Counted from the first letter of the stretch, positions 8,380 through 16,873 are shown. The stretch is 33,839 bases of DNA from Candidatus Gastranaerophilales bacterium (GCA_947857085.1 CANUDF010000014.1:1-33839); one strand, 5' to 3'. Notes: generated by a model not told the origin, from the sequence alone. Numbers and translations: made by a program.

Positions 8380-9605
8380 TAGATTTTAAATCAACTTTAA
8401 AAATGGCGATTGTATCTTTAAAAATAAATAAAATGCGCTCTATTTTAACCAGCTTAGGTATAATTATAGGTGTAAGTGCCGTCATTATTATGCTTGCAGT
8501 GGGTTCAGGTGCAAGCAGGAAAATTGCAAAAGATATGGAATCAATGGGCAGTAATCTTTTAATGATACGCTCTGCTTCTGCAACATCAGGCGGGGTTCGT
8601 ATGGGATACGGGACAAAACCTTCGCTTACCTTGAAAGATTCTGAAGCCATTGAAAAAAACTGCAGAGGAATTCTTGCCGTAGCCCCCTACTCATCAGAGA
8701 CACAGCAATTAACTTTCGGAAACCAGAACTGGTCTACAACAGTCGGCGGAACAACTGCACCGTATCTTTTTATAAGAAATTATGAAATTGAAATGGGAAG
8801 AAATTTTATACCTGAAGATATAAAAAATAATACAAAAGTCGCGATAATTGGAAGTACCATAGCAACAGAACTTTTCGGAGATATGAATCCAATAAATAAA
8901 ACAATGCGTATCGGTAATGTTCCTTTTAAAATAATCGGTCTGCTAAAAACAAAAGGACAAAGCGGTATGGGTATGGATCAGGATGATTTAGTCTTTATCC
9001 CTATAACAACCGCACAAAAAAAGGTTTTTGGTACAGATTTTCCCGGTACAGTAAAAATGATACATGTCAAAGCGCAGAATGCAGAAATCTTGAACACTAC
9101 AGAAAGTGATATAACCGACCTTTTGCAAAACCGCCACCATATAGGAAAAAACCAGGAAGATGATTTTGAAATAAGAAATTTGGCAGAAATGCAGGAAACT
9201 ATAAAATCTTCCGCCAAAACAATGGCAATACTTTTAGGTGCAATTGCTTCTGTTTCACTCCTTGTAGGCGGTATAGGAATTATGAATATTATGCTTGTTT
9301 CTGTTACTGAAAGAACAAAAGAAATAGGTATAAGAATGGCTATAGGTGCAAAGGCCTCAGATATTAGAGTACAGTTTCTTATTGAATCATTTCTTCTTTC
9401 AATCATAGGAGGTGTAATTGGTGTATTGATAGGCGTTTTGGGTGCTAAAATAGTAGAATTGACAGATGCTATGACGGTAGCTATCTCCAGCGGTTCAATT
9501 ATTCTATCATTAGGATTTTCAGGGGCTATTGGAGTATTATTCGGGTATTATCCGGCATATAAAGCATCTTTGCTGAACCCTATTGATGCACTAAGATATG
9601 AATAA
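8376..9605 (+). CDS. MacB-like ABC transporter permease
   Basis: Inner-membrane mechanotransmission-type permease of 409 residues. It has one N-terminal transmembrane helix (about 22-42), a large periplasmic MacB_PCD domain (about 45-270), then the three-helix FtsX domain with the typical LLVGGIGIMNIMLVSVTERT and KEIGIRMAIGAKASDI sequence and the C-terminal YPAYKASLLNPIDALRYE. With the preceding ATPase, adaptor and TolC-type protein it completes a tripartite export system. The substrate (macrolide, peptide, lipid or toxin) cannot be read from the sequence. No strong terminator follows; the 214 bases to the next gene hold only a weak ATCC/GGAT hairpin and T-runs. Confidence 0.92.
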   Translation: MIDFKSTLKMAIVSLKINKMRSILTSLGIIIGVSAVIIMLAVGSGASRKIAKDMESMGSNLLMIRSASATSGGVRMGYGTKPSLTLKDSEAIEKNCRGILAVAPYSSETQQLTFGNQNWSTTVGGTTAPYLFIRNYEIEMGRNFIPEDIKNNTKVAIIGSTIATELFGDMNPINKTMRIGNVPFKIIGLLKTKGQSGMGMDQDDLVFIPITTAQKKVFGTDFPGTVKMIHVKAQNAEILNTTESDITDLLQNRHHIGKNQEDDFEIRNLAEMQETIKSSAKTMAILLGAIASVSLLVGGIGIMNIMLVSVTERTKEIGIRMAIGAKASDIRVQFLIESFLLSIIGGVIGVLIGVLGAKIVELTDAMTVAISSGSIILSLGFSGAIGVLFGYYPAYKASLLNPIDALRYE

Positions 9606-9737
9606 AATTAATTTTAAAAAATCCGACGGATGGGTAATTTTATTTGTTTAATTATATAGATAAAATTTTGATATAAATCATTTAACAACTGTACTAAAAT
9701 TTTTTTCATCATAGGCCTTATGTTAAGAATTGTATCG

Positions 9738-9763
9738 TTATGATATCTCATACGATATGATAA
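9738..9763. repeat. Imperfect palindrome upstream of the small HTH gene
   Basis: Arms TTATGATATC (9738-9747) and GATATGATAA (9754-9763) are inverted repeats with one mismatch, separated by six bases. It lies about 20 bases upstream of the -35 of the gene for a helix-turn-helix protein, a usual place for an autoregulatory operator. The ten bases GTTATGATAT (9737-9746) recur at 24859-24868 upstream of the second HTH gene. Confidence 0.35.
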
Positions 9764-9781
9764 TATACTATAACATTCTAA

Positions 9782-9812
9782 TTGTCAACATATGTTATAC
9801 AACAAATATAAT
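9782..9812 (+). promoter_or_regulatory. Promoter placed for a leaderless HTH transcript
   Basis: TTGTCA (9782-9787), a 19-base spacer and a perfect TATAAT (9807-9812). Only seven bases separate the -10 from the ATG at 9820, so transcription is expected to begin at or next to the start codon. No Shine-Dalgarno sequence precedes that ATG, which agrees with a leaderless message. Confidence 0.45.
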
Positions 9813-9819
9813 ATTAATT

Positions 9820-10023
9820 ATGATAAAGATTAAATTAAGAGAAATCATGTGGGATAAAGATATATCTGCTGCCGAAATAAACAGAGCAACCGGACTAAAT
9901 AAAGCAAACTTATCTAAAATTTCAAGAAATAAACATACAAACTTAAGTCTGAACACTATTAATACATTGTGTAATTATTTAGGTTGCAGTTTAACAGATT
10001 TAGTTGAATACACACCGGATTAA
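9820..10023 (+). CDS. Small Cro/CI-type helix-turn-helix transcriptional regulator
   Basis: A 67-residue XRE protein that is little more than an HTH_3 domain: MIKIKLREIMWDKDISAAEI, then the turn NRATGLNKANLSKISRNKHT and SLNTINTLCNYLGCSLTDLVEY. The frame is open from 9730, but the upstream 30 residues are a run of Ile/Tyr/Asn encoded by promoter-like AT sequence; ATG 9820 gives the standard family N-terminus. The stop codon interlocks with that of aroE on the other strand (TTAA shared, 10020-10023). DNA target unknown; a nearby imperfect palindrome is a candidate. There is no toxin-like partner next to it. Confidence 0.8.
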   Translation: MIKIKLREIMWDKDISAAEINRATGLNKANLSKISRNKHTNLSLNTINTLCNYLGCSLTDLVEYTPD

Positions 10024-11084
10024 AGTACTTCTAAAAGCGCGATTTTCATTGCATCAGTATTTGGGGTATGACCTGTCCAAATTTCTTCAGCCGCTGCAGC
10101 TTGTCCTATAAACATATCTACTCCGTTTACGGTTTTATAACCAAGCTCCTTAGCTAGTTTAAGCAAAACGGTATTTTTAGGGTTGTAAATAACATCATAA
10201 ACTAAAGCTCCCTGCGGCAGAGTTGCAAGCTGGGGCTTTTCTACCGGTGTCATATCAGCTGAGCGGCCTAACATTCCGATAGGTGTAGTATTTACCAAAA
10301 TATCCAACATAGATAAGTCTCGTATAAATTCTATTTGGTATGCATCAAACTGAACTTTCGGGAAAAGCCTGCGCATATAATTTAATAAATCTAAGGAGTT
10401 AGGAATATTTCTCGTATAAAAACGGATTTCTTTTACACCTGCATCAGCTAATGCAACGGAAGCTGCATGAGCGGCACCGCCGGTTCCCAAAATACCTGCA
10501 GTTTTGCCGCTTAATTTAAAATCTTGAGGAATAGCACGTTTGAATCCTATTACATCTGTATTATATCCTTTCATTGTTCTGTCGGGATTTATAATAACCG
10601 TATTAATAGCGCTGGCAATATCTGCATATTTATCCACTTCATCCACAAACAATGCAACAGGCAGTTTTAAAGGAATTGTAACATTGAAACCTTTATAGTT
10701 GTTGTTTTTCAAATACTTAATTCTTTCTACCAAATTCTCCGGCTCAGTTTCTAAAGTCTCGTATTGAGCGTCTATACCCAGACTTTTAAATCCTGCTTTA
10801 TGAATGATTGAAGATAAAGAATGTCCTAAAGGATAGCCGATAACACAAAATTTATTTTCACGTCTGTCAATAACAGAAGTTTGTTCTTCGGCTTTATCCG
10901 GCTGAAAAAAGGTCTCACTATTACTATAAAAATCCGGCTTTGATTCAGGTTGTGAATATTTATTAGGTTCAACAGCTTGAGACGACAGCGTTTCTTTTTT
11001 TTTGCCGCGTAATTCTTCAACTGAAACTCCTAACTTTTTAGCTTTTTTTTGCAAATACCTTTCATAAAGATCTTTATTCAGCAT
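10020..11084 (-). CDS. aroE: Shikimate dehydrogenase with an N-terminal extension
   Basis: Reduces 3-dehydroshikimate to shikimate with NADPH in aromatic amino-acid synthesis. Core motifs are complete: GYPLGHSLSS (substrate Ser pair), NVTIPLK with the catalytic Lys140, NTDVIGF with the catalytic Asp177, the GTGGAAHA dinucleotide loop, NTTPIGM and GVDMFIGQAAAAEEIWTG. The core starts at about residue 78; before it lies a charged, low-complexity segment (ERYLQKKAKKLGVSVEELRG, then Ser/Pro/Gln-rich) not found in typical AroE of about 275 aa. I choose ATG 11084 over TTG 11105 because GAGG stands nine bases ahead of it. The start overlaps the end of topA by 11 bases, so it is translated from the same message. 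Confidence 0.92.
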   Translation of the reverse strand: MLNKDLYERYLQKKAKKLGVSVEELRGKKKETLSSQAVEPNKYSQPESKPDFYSNSETFFQPDKAEEQTSVIDRRENKFCVIGYPLGHSLSSIIHKAGFKSLGIDAQYETLETEPENLVERIKYLKNNNYKGFNVTIPLKLPVALFVDEVDKYADIASAINTVIINPDRTMKGYNTDVIGFKRAIPQDFKLSGKTAGILGTGGAAHAASVALADAGVKEIRFYTRNIPNSLDLLNYMRRLFPKVQFDAYQIEFIRDLSMLDILVNTTPIGMLGRSADMTPVEKPQLATLPQGALVYDVIYNPKNTVLLKLAKELGYKTVNGVDMFIGQAAAAEEIWTGHTPNTDAMKIALLEVL

Positions 11085-13386
11085 CTTCAACAACCTCTTC
11101 AACAACCTCTTTTTTATAACCGCATTTTAGATTTGAACAAACAATTGTTGTTCCTTTTTTCAAAACTTTTTTAACTAATAATGAGTTACATTCTGGACAA
11201 ACTTCACCTGTTGGTTCATTCCACAGAACAAAGTCGCAGTCAGGATATTTGTTACAGCCAAAAAATACAGTTCCGCGTTTTGATTTACGTTCAACAATCT
11301 CGCCGCTGCCGCATTTCGGGCATTTTACACCAGTTGACTTTCTGTAAGGTTTTCTGTGTTTGCAGGTTTCATTTGTACATTCCATATATTTTCCATAAGG
11401 TCCCGTTTTAAATATCATATCAGAGCCGCATTTTTCACATTTTTCCTGACATATTTCTTCCTGCTTTTCTTCTGAATTTTCGTCATTTTGTTCGGAAAGA
11501 ACATTCATTGACATAACTGTTTTACAATCAGGGTAACCTGAACAGCCAAGGAATTGTGTACCAAATTTGCTTGTTCTTACAACCATAAGCTTACCGCAGT
11601 TCGGACATTTAACGTTTGTTTCTATATTAATTTTTTGAGCAGTTTTCATAACTGTATTTACTTCTTCCATAAACGGATCGTAAAATTCTTTTAAGACTTT
11701 GTTCCAAACAGCTTTTTTATCAGCGATTTTATCAAGTTTTTCTTCCATGCCGGCAGTGAATTTATAGTCCATAATATCAGAAAATTGTGTTACTAACTGC
11801 TTTGACACAGCCCTGCCTAAAATTGTCGGGTGGAGTGCTTTTTCTTTTTTCTCAACATATTTTCTGGTCTGTATAACCGTAATAATAGTTGCATATGTGG
11901 ACGGACGACCTATTCCGTATTCTTCTAACGCTTTTACAAGAGAAGCTTCATTATAACGCGGAGGCGGCTGCGTAAAGTGCTGTTTCGGATTAATCTTCTT
12001 ACAATCAACCTTATCGCCTTTTTCCAAATCAGGAATTTTAGAATCTTCAGTCTTTTCCTTATCGTCTTCAGCGTCATTGTAAAGTTTCAAAAAACCGTCA
12101 AATGTAACCTTACTTGTACCGGCTTTCAGTGTATAATCTCCGGCAGTTATTTCAATTGACTTATTAGCCATTTCAGCATTTGACATCTGGGAGGACATAA
12201 ATTTTTCCCATATTAATTTATACAATTTATACTGATCATTGTCCAAATACTGCTTAATGCTTTCGGGAGTCCTTTCGGGATAAGACGGTCTGATAGCTTC
12301 GTGAGCGTCCTGAACATTTTGTTTCCCTTTAACGTAAATATTAGGAGTTTCAGGATAATATTTTTCACCGTAATTATTAAGAATAAAATCTTTTGCCATT
12401 GCCATAGCATCATCAGAAATTCTTACACTATCAGTTCTCATATATGTAATCAACCCGGCCGCACCGTTCTCCAGCTCAATACCTTCGTATAGCTTTTGTG
12501 CCACCTGCATTGTTTTTTGTACGCCAAAGCCTAATTTTGAACTTGCAGCACGTTGTAAGGTTGAGGTTATAAAAGGCGCTGTCGGTTTTCGTTTTGTTGA
12601 TTTATTTGTCACCTTTGAAACAATGAATTCTGCTTCTTTAAGATAATCAACAATTTTTTGGGCTTCTTCTTCATTTTTGATTGTTTTTTCAATCGGAGTA
12701 TTTTTATATTTAGAAACCTCTGCTTCAAAAACTTTATCCTCTTTTGCAAGATCAGCATGAATTGACCAGTATTCCTGCGGAACGAATGCTTCAATCTCAT
12801 CTTCGCGCTCGCAAATCATTCTTAAAGCCACTGACTGTACCCTGCCGGCTGAAAGATTATAATTTCCCATTTGTTTCCACAAAACAGGGCTTAATTTATA
12901 ACCAACCAGCTTGTCAAGGATTTGTCTTGTCTGCTGTGCCTGAACCATATCCATGTTAATCATACGCGGATGTTCAACAGAATAGCGGACAGCCTTGGGT
13001 GTAATTTCGTTAAATTCAATTCTTTTAATTTTCTCGTCCGGAACTTTTAATATCTGGCGGACATGCCATGCTATTGCTTCCCCTTCGCGGTCAGGGTCGG
13101 AGGCAAGGTAGATGTTATCAAACTTTTGCGCTAAATCATTCAATTTTTTGACAACAGCTTTTTTACCCGGAATAATTTCAAATTTAGGCTCAAAATCCTT
13201 ATCCACATCAAAGCCAAGATTATCAGTTTTCGGGTCTTTTGTCGGCAAATTTCTTATATGGCCAAAACTGGCTTCTATCTGAAACCCGTCGCCTAATATT
13301 TTTTTAATTGTTTTTGATTTTGCAGGCGACTCAACTATGACCAGTGATTTTTCTTTTTTACTTTGTTTTTTTGCTGTCTCTACCAA
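11074..13386 (-). CDS. topA: DNA topoisomerase I
   Basis: Type IA topoisomerase that relaxes negative supercoils; 770 residues. Visible are the TOPRIM domain (LVIVESPAKSKTI with Glu19 and the acidic LASDPDREGEA, D97/D99/E101), the gate region, and the active-site Tyr315 in ITYMRTDSVRIS. The C-terminus carries four C4 zinc ribbons (CPNCGKLM...CSGYPDC, CEKCGSDM...CTNETC, CPKCGSGE...CNKYPDC, CPECNSLL...CSNLKC). The start is TTG 13386, with AAAAGG seven bases upstream; no ATG is near. The stop of dprA lies two bases ahead. The last residues EVVEEVVE come from a 12-base tandem duplication. Confidence 0.95.
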   Translation of the reverse strand: MVETAKKQSKKEKSLVIVESPAKSKTIKKILGDGFQIEASFGHIRNLPTKDPKTDNLGFDVDKDFEPKFEIIPGKKAVVKKLNDLAQKFDNIYLASDPDREGEAIAWHVRQILKVPDEKIKRIEFNEITPKAVRYSVEHPRMINMDMVQAQQTRQILDKLVGYKLSPVLWKQMGNYNLSAGRVQSVALRMICEREDEIEAFVPQEYWSIHADLAKEDKVFEAEVSKYKNTPIEKTIKNEEEAQKIVDYLKEAEFIVSKVTNKSTKRKPTAPFITSTLQRAASSKLGFGVQKTMQVAQKLYEGIELENGAAGLITYMRTDSVRISDDAMAMAKDFILNNYGEKYYPETPNIYVKGKQNVQDAHEAIRPSYPERTPESIKQYLDNDQYKLYKLIWEKFMSSQMSNAEMANKSIEITAGDYTLKAGTSKVTFDGFLKLYNDAEDDKEKTEDSKIPDLEKGDKVDCKKINPKQHFTQPPPRYNEASLVKALEEYGIGRPSTYATIITVIQTRKYVEKKEKALHPTILGRAVSKQLVTQFSDIMDYKFTAGMEEKLDKIADKKAVWNKVLKEFYDPFMEEVNTVMKTAQKINIETNVKCPNCGKLMVVRTSKFGTQFLGCSGYPDCKTVMSMNVLSEQNDENSEEKQEEICQEKCEKCGSDMIFKTGPYGKYMECTNETCKHRKPYRKSTGVKCPKCGSGEIVERKSKRGTVFFGCNKYPDCDFVLWNEPTGEVCPECNSLLVKKVLKKGTTIVCSNLKCGYKKEVVEEVVEDAE
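11086..11109 (-). repeat. 12-base tandem duplication at the end of topA
   Basis: GAGGTTGTTGAA is present twice in a row on the - strand, encoding EVVE EVVE near the TopA C-terminus. The second copy places a GAGG nine bases before the aroE ATG, so the duplication also supplies the apparent ribosome-binding site for aroE. Confidence 0.85.
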
Positions 13387-13388
13387 AT

Positions 13389-14471
13389 TTATACCTTTTT
13401 ATATCTGTCTCCGCCGACTTGTTTTATTATGCCCTTAAGCTCCATTGTTGTCAAGCCGGTCAATAAATTTTCCACATTTAACCCTGTTAGCGTAAGGAGT
13501 TCATCAACGCCTTTTTCTTCTATTTCTAATTCTTTAAAAATTTTCAGCTCATCATCTGTTAATAAGGGGAGTTCTTTTTGAACATCTTCGAATTTGATTT
13601 CCCAGTTCAAGGCATTTAAAATATCTTCAGCAGATGTAACAAGTGTTGCACCGTTTTTTAACAATTTATAAATACCTTCGGTATTAGGATTGGAAATTAG
13701 GCCGGGAATACACATTAATTCACGCCCCTGCTCAAGAGTTAAGTTTGCAGTAATCAAGGCTCCGCTTTTTAATGACGCTTCTGCAACAAGTGTTCCGTAT
13801 GATAAACCTGATACTATCCTGTTTCTTTGCGGAAATCTGAATTTTAACGGTTCAAATGTCGGAAAATATTCACTGATTACAGCACCGTTTCCATTTTCAA
13901 TACGTTCATATAAGTGTTTATTGCTTGCAGGATAGAAAAAGTCCAGCCCGCTTGCTATAACACCAATTGTTTTAAGATTATTTTCCAGAGCTGCCAGATG
14001 TGCCTGTGAATCTATACCTGCTGCAAGTCCAGAAACGATACAAATATCAGTATTACCCAGTTGTGAAATAATTTTATTCAATTCTTCTTTTGCACTGTAA
14101 CTTGCACGTCTTGAGCCAACAACCGCAAGAGTTTTATCAAGATTGCAAGCATCAAGGTTTCCTTTATAATATATAACAGCCGGAGGATTTTCTATATTTT
14201 TCAGCATTTTAGGGTACTTGTCATCTTCCAGCGTAAGATATTGAATATTCCTTTTTGTAACTTCATCCAATACTTTATCCGGATTAACTTTATTTCGCAA
14301 AGCCGCAAATGTTTCGGCTTTCTTTATATTCAACCCGTCAATATGCATTAAAGAAGCTAGCGATGCGTTAAAAGCTTCTTCTATATCTCCGAAGTAATTA
14401 TATAATCGTTGAATAAAACGACTGTCAATTTGTTCAATCGACGATAGCGCAATCCAGTATTTATTTTTCAT
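13389..14471 (-). CDS. dprA: DNA-processing protein DprA
   Basis: Binds incoming single-stranded DNA during natural transformation and loads RecA (family role). The 360 residues show an N-terminal helical SAM-like region (about 1-80), the extended Rossmann core with VVGSRRASYSA, VSGLAAGIDSQAHLAAL, GVIASGLDFFYPASN, FPQRNRIVSGLSYGTLVAEA and GALITANLTLEQGRELMCIPG, and a C-terminal winged-helix-like segment (about 300-360). The start overlaps the end of the TPR gene by 11 bases. Prepilin-like genes occur in the same window, which is compatible with a competence pilus, though no competence channel gene is present here. Confidence 0.93.
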   Translation of the reverse strand: MKNKYWIALSSIEQIDSRFIQRLYNYFGDIEEAFNASLASLMHIDGLNIKKAETFAALRNKVNPDKVLDEVTKRNIQYLTLEDDKYPKMLKNIENPPAVIYYKGNLDACNLDKTLAVVGSRRASYSAKEELNKIISQLGNTDICIVSGLAAGIDSQAHLAALENNLKTIGVIASGLDFFYPASNKHLYERIENGNGAVISEYFPTFEPLKFRFPQRNRIVSGLSYGTLVAEASLKSGALITANLTLEQGRELMCIPGLISNPNTEGIYKLLKNGATLVTSAEDILNALNWEIKFEDVQKELPLLTDDELKIFKELEIEEKGVDELLTLTGLNVENLLTGLTTMELKGIIKQVGGDRYKKV

Positions 14472-15237
14472 CTCTTTTCTTCTTTATCTTTTCAACTAAA
14501 GATTTTATATTTTCAATTTCTTCTTCTGAAATATCCAGCTTAAGGTAATCGTCTAAATACTCAAGAGCATCATCGTAATCACCGCGTGCCATAAATAAAA
14601 TTGCAACCTTTTTATAAGCTGGATGAAATTTATCATTTACAGTGATTGCTTTAAGGTAATTTGAAACAGCCTTGTCAATTTCGTCATTAGCTTCATAAGC
14701 CTGAGCAAGATAGTAATAGATAAATTCATTATTTTCTTTATATTCAAGAACATTTTCAAAATTTTCAACAGCCAGCTGATAATTGCCCAGTTCAAAATGA
14801 ACTTTGCCCAAATCATAATACGCATCGTAATTATCCGGCTGTCTGTCCAAAATTTGTTCCAATTCGTCAATTGCCAGATCCAGTCTTGCATCTTCCATAT
14901 AAAACCTTGCTAGATAGTGCGATAAGATTAACTCATCAGGCAGCTCATAAATTGCCGTATTCAAAAGCCCTATACCATGTTCAAAATCACGTTTTCTATA
15001 ATATATATCCGCAAGATTTATATAAGCCTGAGGAATTTTCGGATTAAGCTCAATAGATTTGAGATAATTCTTTTCAGCCCTATCATAGTCGCCTTTATTT
15101 GCATAACATAATGCAATGTTATTATAAATTTCTGCATTATCATTTTGAGTTTCTATAATTGACGAAAAAACATCAATCGCATTATCCCAGTCGCCTTTTT
15201 TGAAAAAATCAATTGCTTTATCTAATTTTTCGTGCAT
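14461..15237 (-). CDS. Tetratricopeptide repeat protein
   Basis: 258 residues built almost entirely of about seven 34-residue TPR units (for example IYNNIALCYANKGDYDRAEK, AYYDLGKVHFELGNYQLAVE, AYKKVAILFMARGDYDDALE), ending in a basic tail (KIKKKRDEK). No signal peptide or membrane segment, so a cytoplasmic protein-interaction scaffold is likely; the partner is unknown. AGGA lies seven bases before the ATG and inside the end of lptA, and its own end overlaps dprA, so it is part of the lptC-to-aroE operon. Its place between LPS export and DprA genes does not by itself tell the function. Confidence 0.88.
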   Translation of the reverse strand: MHEKLDKAIDFFKKGDWDNAIDVFSSIIETQNDNAEIYNNIALCYANKGDYDRAEKNYLKSIELNPKIPQAYINLADIYYRKRDFEHGIGLLNTAIYELPDELILSHYLARFYMEDARLDLAIDELEQILDRQPDNYDAYYDLGKVHFELGNYQLAVENFENVLEYKENNEFIYYYLAQAYEANDEIDKAVSNYLKAITVNDKFHPAYKKVAILFMARGDYDDALEYLDDYLKLDISEEEIENIKSLVEKIKKKRDEK

Positions 15238-15246
15238 ATTTATATC

Positions 15247-16227
15247 CTATAATCCTAATGTCATGCCGGAATCCTGATTGTTTCCGGAACCTATATTTTT
15301 GATAACCGTTCTGGTATTGCCTGTAGCCTGAAAATCTTTAGGCTCAATTGTCATTCTTATTTTATCAGCATAAATAGTCCTTACTCCCTGAGTTATGCTG
15401 GAACGTCCGGTAAAATAAATTTCATTCGGTTTTCCGGTCGTTTTATCAGGATAAAATGTAATTTTGGGTCCTACGGCAAAATAATCCTGATACCAAACAT
15501 GAACATTGCCGCTTGCATTGTACGTATTTTTCTTCTTGTTATATTCCTGATAAACAGATTTTAAAACAAGTTTATCCCCGCCGTCCATTGTTGCCTTTGA
15601 CGTTGTGTTTCCGGTTGCCGTTAAAATTTCAGTAACAGGATCGTATACAAATTTATCCGCAAAAGACTCATTATTTTTTTCTTTTACCCTTGCATTACCA
15701 ATTAAAGTAATATTTTTCAAATCACCGTTTTTGTCGGTTTTAATTGTTGCATGGTTAGAATAGGTTTCAATATCCTTATACTGGATAGTTACAGTACCAT
15801 CTGCATTCATAACACCTGTATTTGTATCATATTCCTGAGTATCTGCATTAATTACGACAATAGGAGTTTTACCGTCAAAGACAATTGATTGAGTGTCACC
15901 TTCTGCTTTTATGATTTTTGTAATTAATGAGACTTTTAATATATTAGCTTTTACCTCGCGTTTTTTGTTTTTCTTAACCTCATATGCATAAGGTTTATCA
16001 TAAAAAGTTGCAGTGTCCAGCTGCTGATCCTTTGTCATATTAACATCGGCAGTTTCTCCTACAACTTTCAAGTCATCAATAGAGACCTTAACATCTCCTT
16101 GAAATTTAATTTTATTTTCATTTTCTGCAAAACTTTGCGATTTTGATTCAATAACTAAATCAGATGCATTTACTGCGGCGGAAACAGTTAACAATGCTGC
16201 TGTTAATACTGTCAGTATTTTTTTCAT
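15247..16227 (-). CDS. lptA: LptA/OstA-like periplasmic LPS-transport protein
   Basis: Periplasmic bridge protein that carries LPS from LptC toward the outer membrane (family role). It has a signal peptide (KKILTVLTAALLTVSAAVNA, probable cut before SDLVIES) and repeated OstA-type beta-jellyroll sequence: SFAENENKIKFQGDVKVS near 32-50, then ETYSNHATIKTD, TLIGNARVKEKNNESFADKF, ATGNTTSKATMDGG and TFYPDKTTGKPNEIYFTGRS. At 326 residues it is much longer than Escherichia coli LptA (about 185), suggesting two OstA units in one chain. It overlaps lptC by four bases (ATGA), so the pair is coupled. Confidence 0.82.
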   Translation of the reverse strand: MKKILTVLTAALLTVSAAVNASDLVIESKSQSFAENENKIKFQGDVKVSIDDLKVVGETADVNMTKDQQLDTATFYDKPYAYEVKKNKKREVKANILKVSLITKIIKAEGDTQSIVFDGKTPIVVINADTQEYDTNTGVMNADGTVTIQYKDIETYSNHATIKTDKNGDLKNITLIGNARVKEKNNESFADKFVYDPVTEILTATGNTTSKATMDGGDKLVLKSVYQEYNKKKNTYNASGNVHVWYQDYFAVGPKITFYPDKTTGKPNEIYFTGRSSITQGVRTIYADKIRMTIEPKDFQATGNTRTVIKNIGSGNNQDSGMTLGL

Positions 16228-16814
16228 TTTATCTCCTTAGTATCATACATTTTAGATGTTGTATTACCTTTTATCTTAAAGCTGGTAAAATCAGGACTTA
16301 TCATAACTTCATCAGCAGTCGCAAGAAAATTATTATCCCGCGTAATTTTTACATTTCCGGTTGCAATAATCGGCTGCTCATTACCAGCATAACGTAACCT
16401 GTCTGCTTTTAATGTAGTTCCGTCTTCAAGCACAACAAAAGTGTCCTGATACAGTACTATAGTTTTTTTAGCCGCATTATAAGTTCCTTTGGAAGATTGA
16501 AAACTCATTGCGACTTTATTTTCTTTATAAAAATTACCTATGACATTATCCATCATTGCAACTTCATTTGTACTGTCATACGCCCCCGTTTCACCGTATA
16601 GCTCCCAGTATTTTTTTTCGTCTTTAGTTTCCGTGAGAATAATACCGTTTATTAAAGCTTCCTGACGGTCTTTATCTACAGATAACTGGCTTCTGTTAAA
16701 GTCATGAGTTATAACTCCAGCAGAAATAAATGCCCATAACATAATTGATGCAAGGACTACAAAAGCGCCTGCATATGCCTTTTTCTTCTTACTTAAATTA
16801 CTCCACCAGTTCAT
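16224..16814 (-). CDS. lptC: LptC-like LPS export protein
   Basis: Bitopic inner-membrane partner of LptBFG that hands LPS to LptA (family role). The 196 residues show a basic N-terminus (SKKKKAYAG), one transmembrane helix (about 14-34, AFVVLASIMLWAFISAGVI) and a periplasmic LptC jellyroll with the pattern LTETKDEKKYWELYGETGAY, DGTTLKADRLRYAGNE, PIIATGNVKITRDNNFLATADEV, typical of the family. The gene is the first of the - strand operon. The ATG lies six bases after a -10 element and lacks a Shine-Dalgarno sequence, so it may be translated from a leaderless message. Confidence 0.85.
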   Translation of the reverse strand: MNWWSNLSKKKKAYAGAFVVLASIMLWAFISAGVITHDFNRSQLSVDKDRQEALINGIILTETKDEKKYWELYGETGAYDSTNEVAMMDNVIGNFYKENKVAMSFQSSKGTYNAAKKTIVLYQDTFVVLEDGTTLKADRLRYAGNEQPIIATGNVKITRDNNFLATADEVMISPDFTSFKIKGNTTSKMYDTKEIK

Positions 16815-16820
16815 ACAAAA

Positions 16821-16849
16821 ATTTTAACACGAAGAAACAATATAATCAA
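16821..16849 (-). promoter_or_regulatory. Promoter of the lptC-lptA-tpr-dprA-topA-aroE operon
   Basis: On the - strand TTGATT (16849-16844), 17 bases, then TAAAAT (16826-16821) preceded by TG at the extended -10 position. Six bases later comes the lptC ATG (16814), so the start of transcription should fall on or beside the first codon. Confidence 0.6.
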
Positions 16850-16873
16850 TTTTAGAGGTTATCAAAAGTTAAC

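Noticed and set aside
9730-9819. Longer N-terminus of the small HTH protein
   Set aside because: Encoded by promoter-like AT sequence with palindrome and TATAAT; homologous proteins begin at the MIKIKL-type start.
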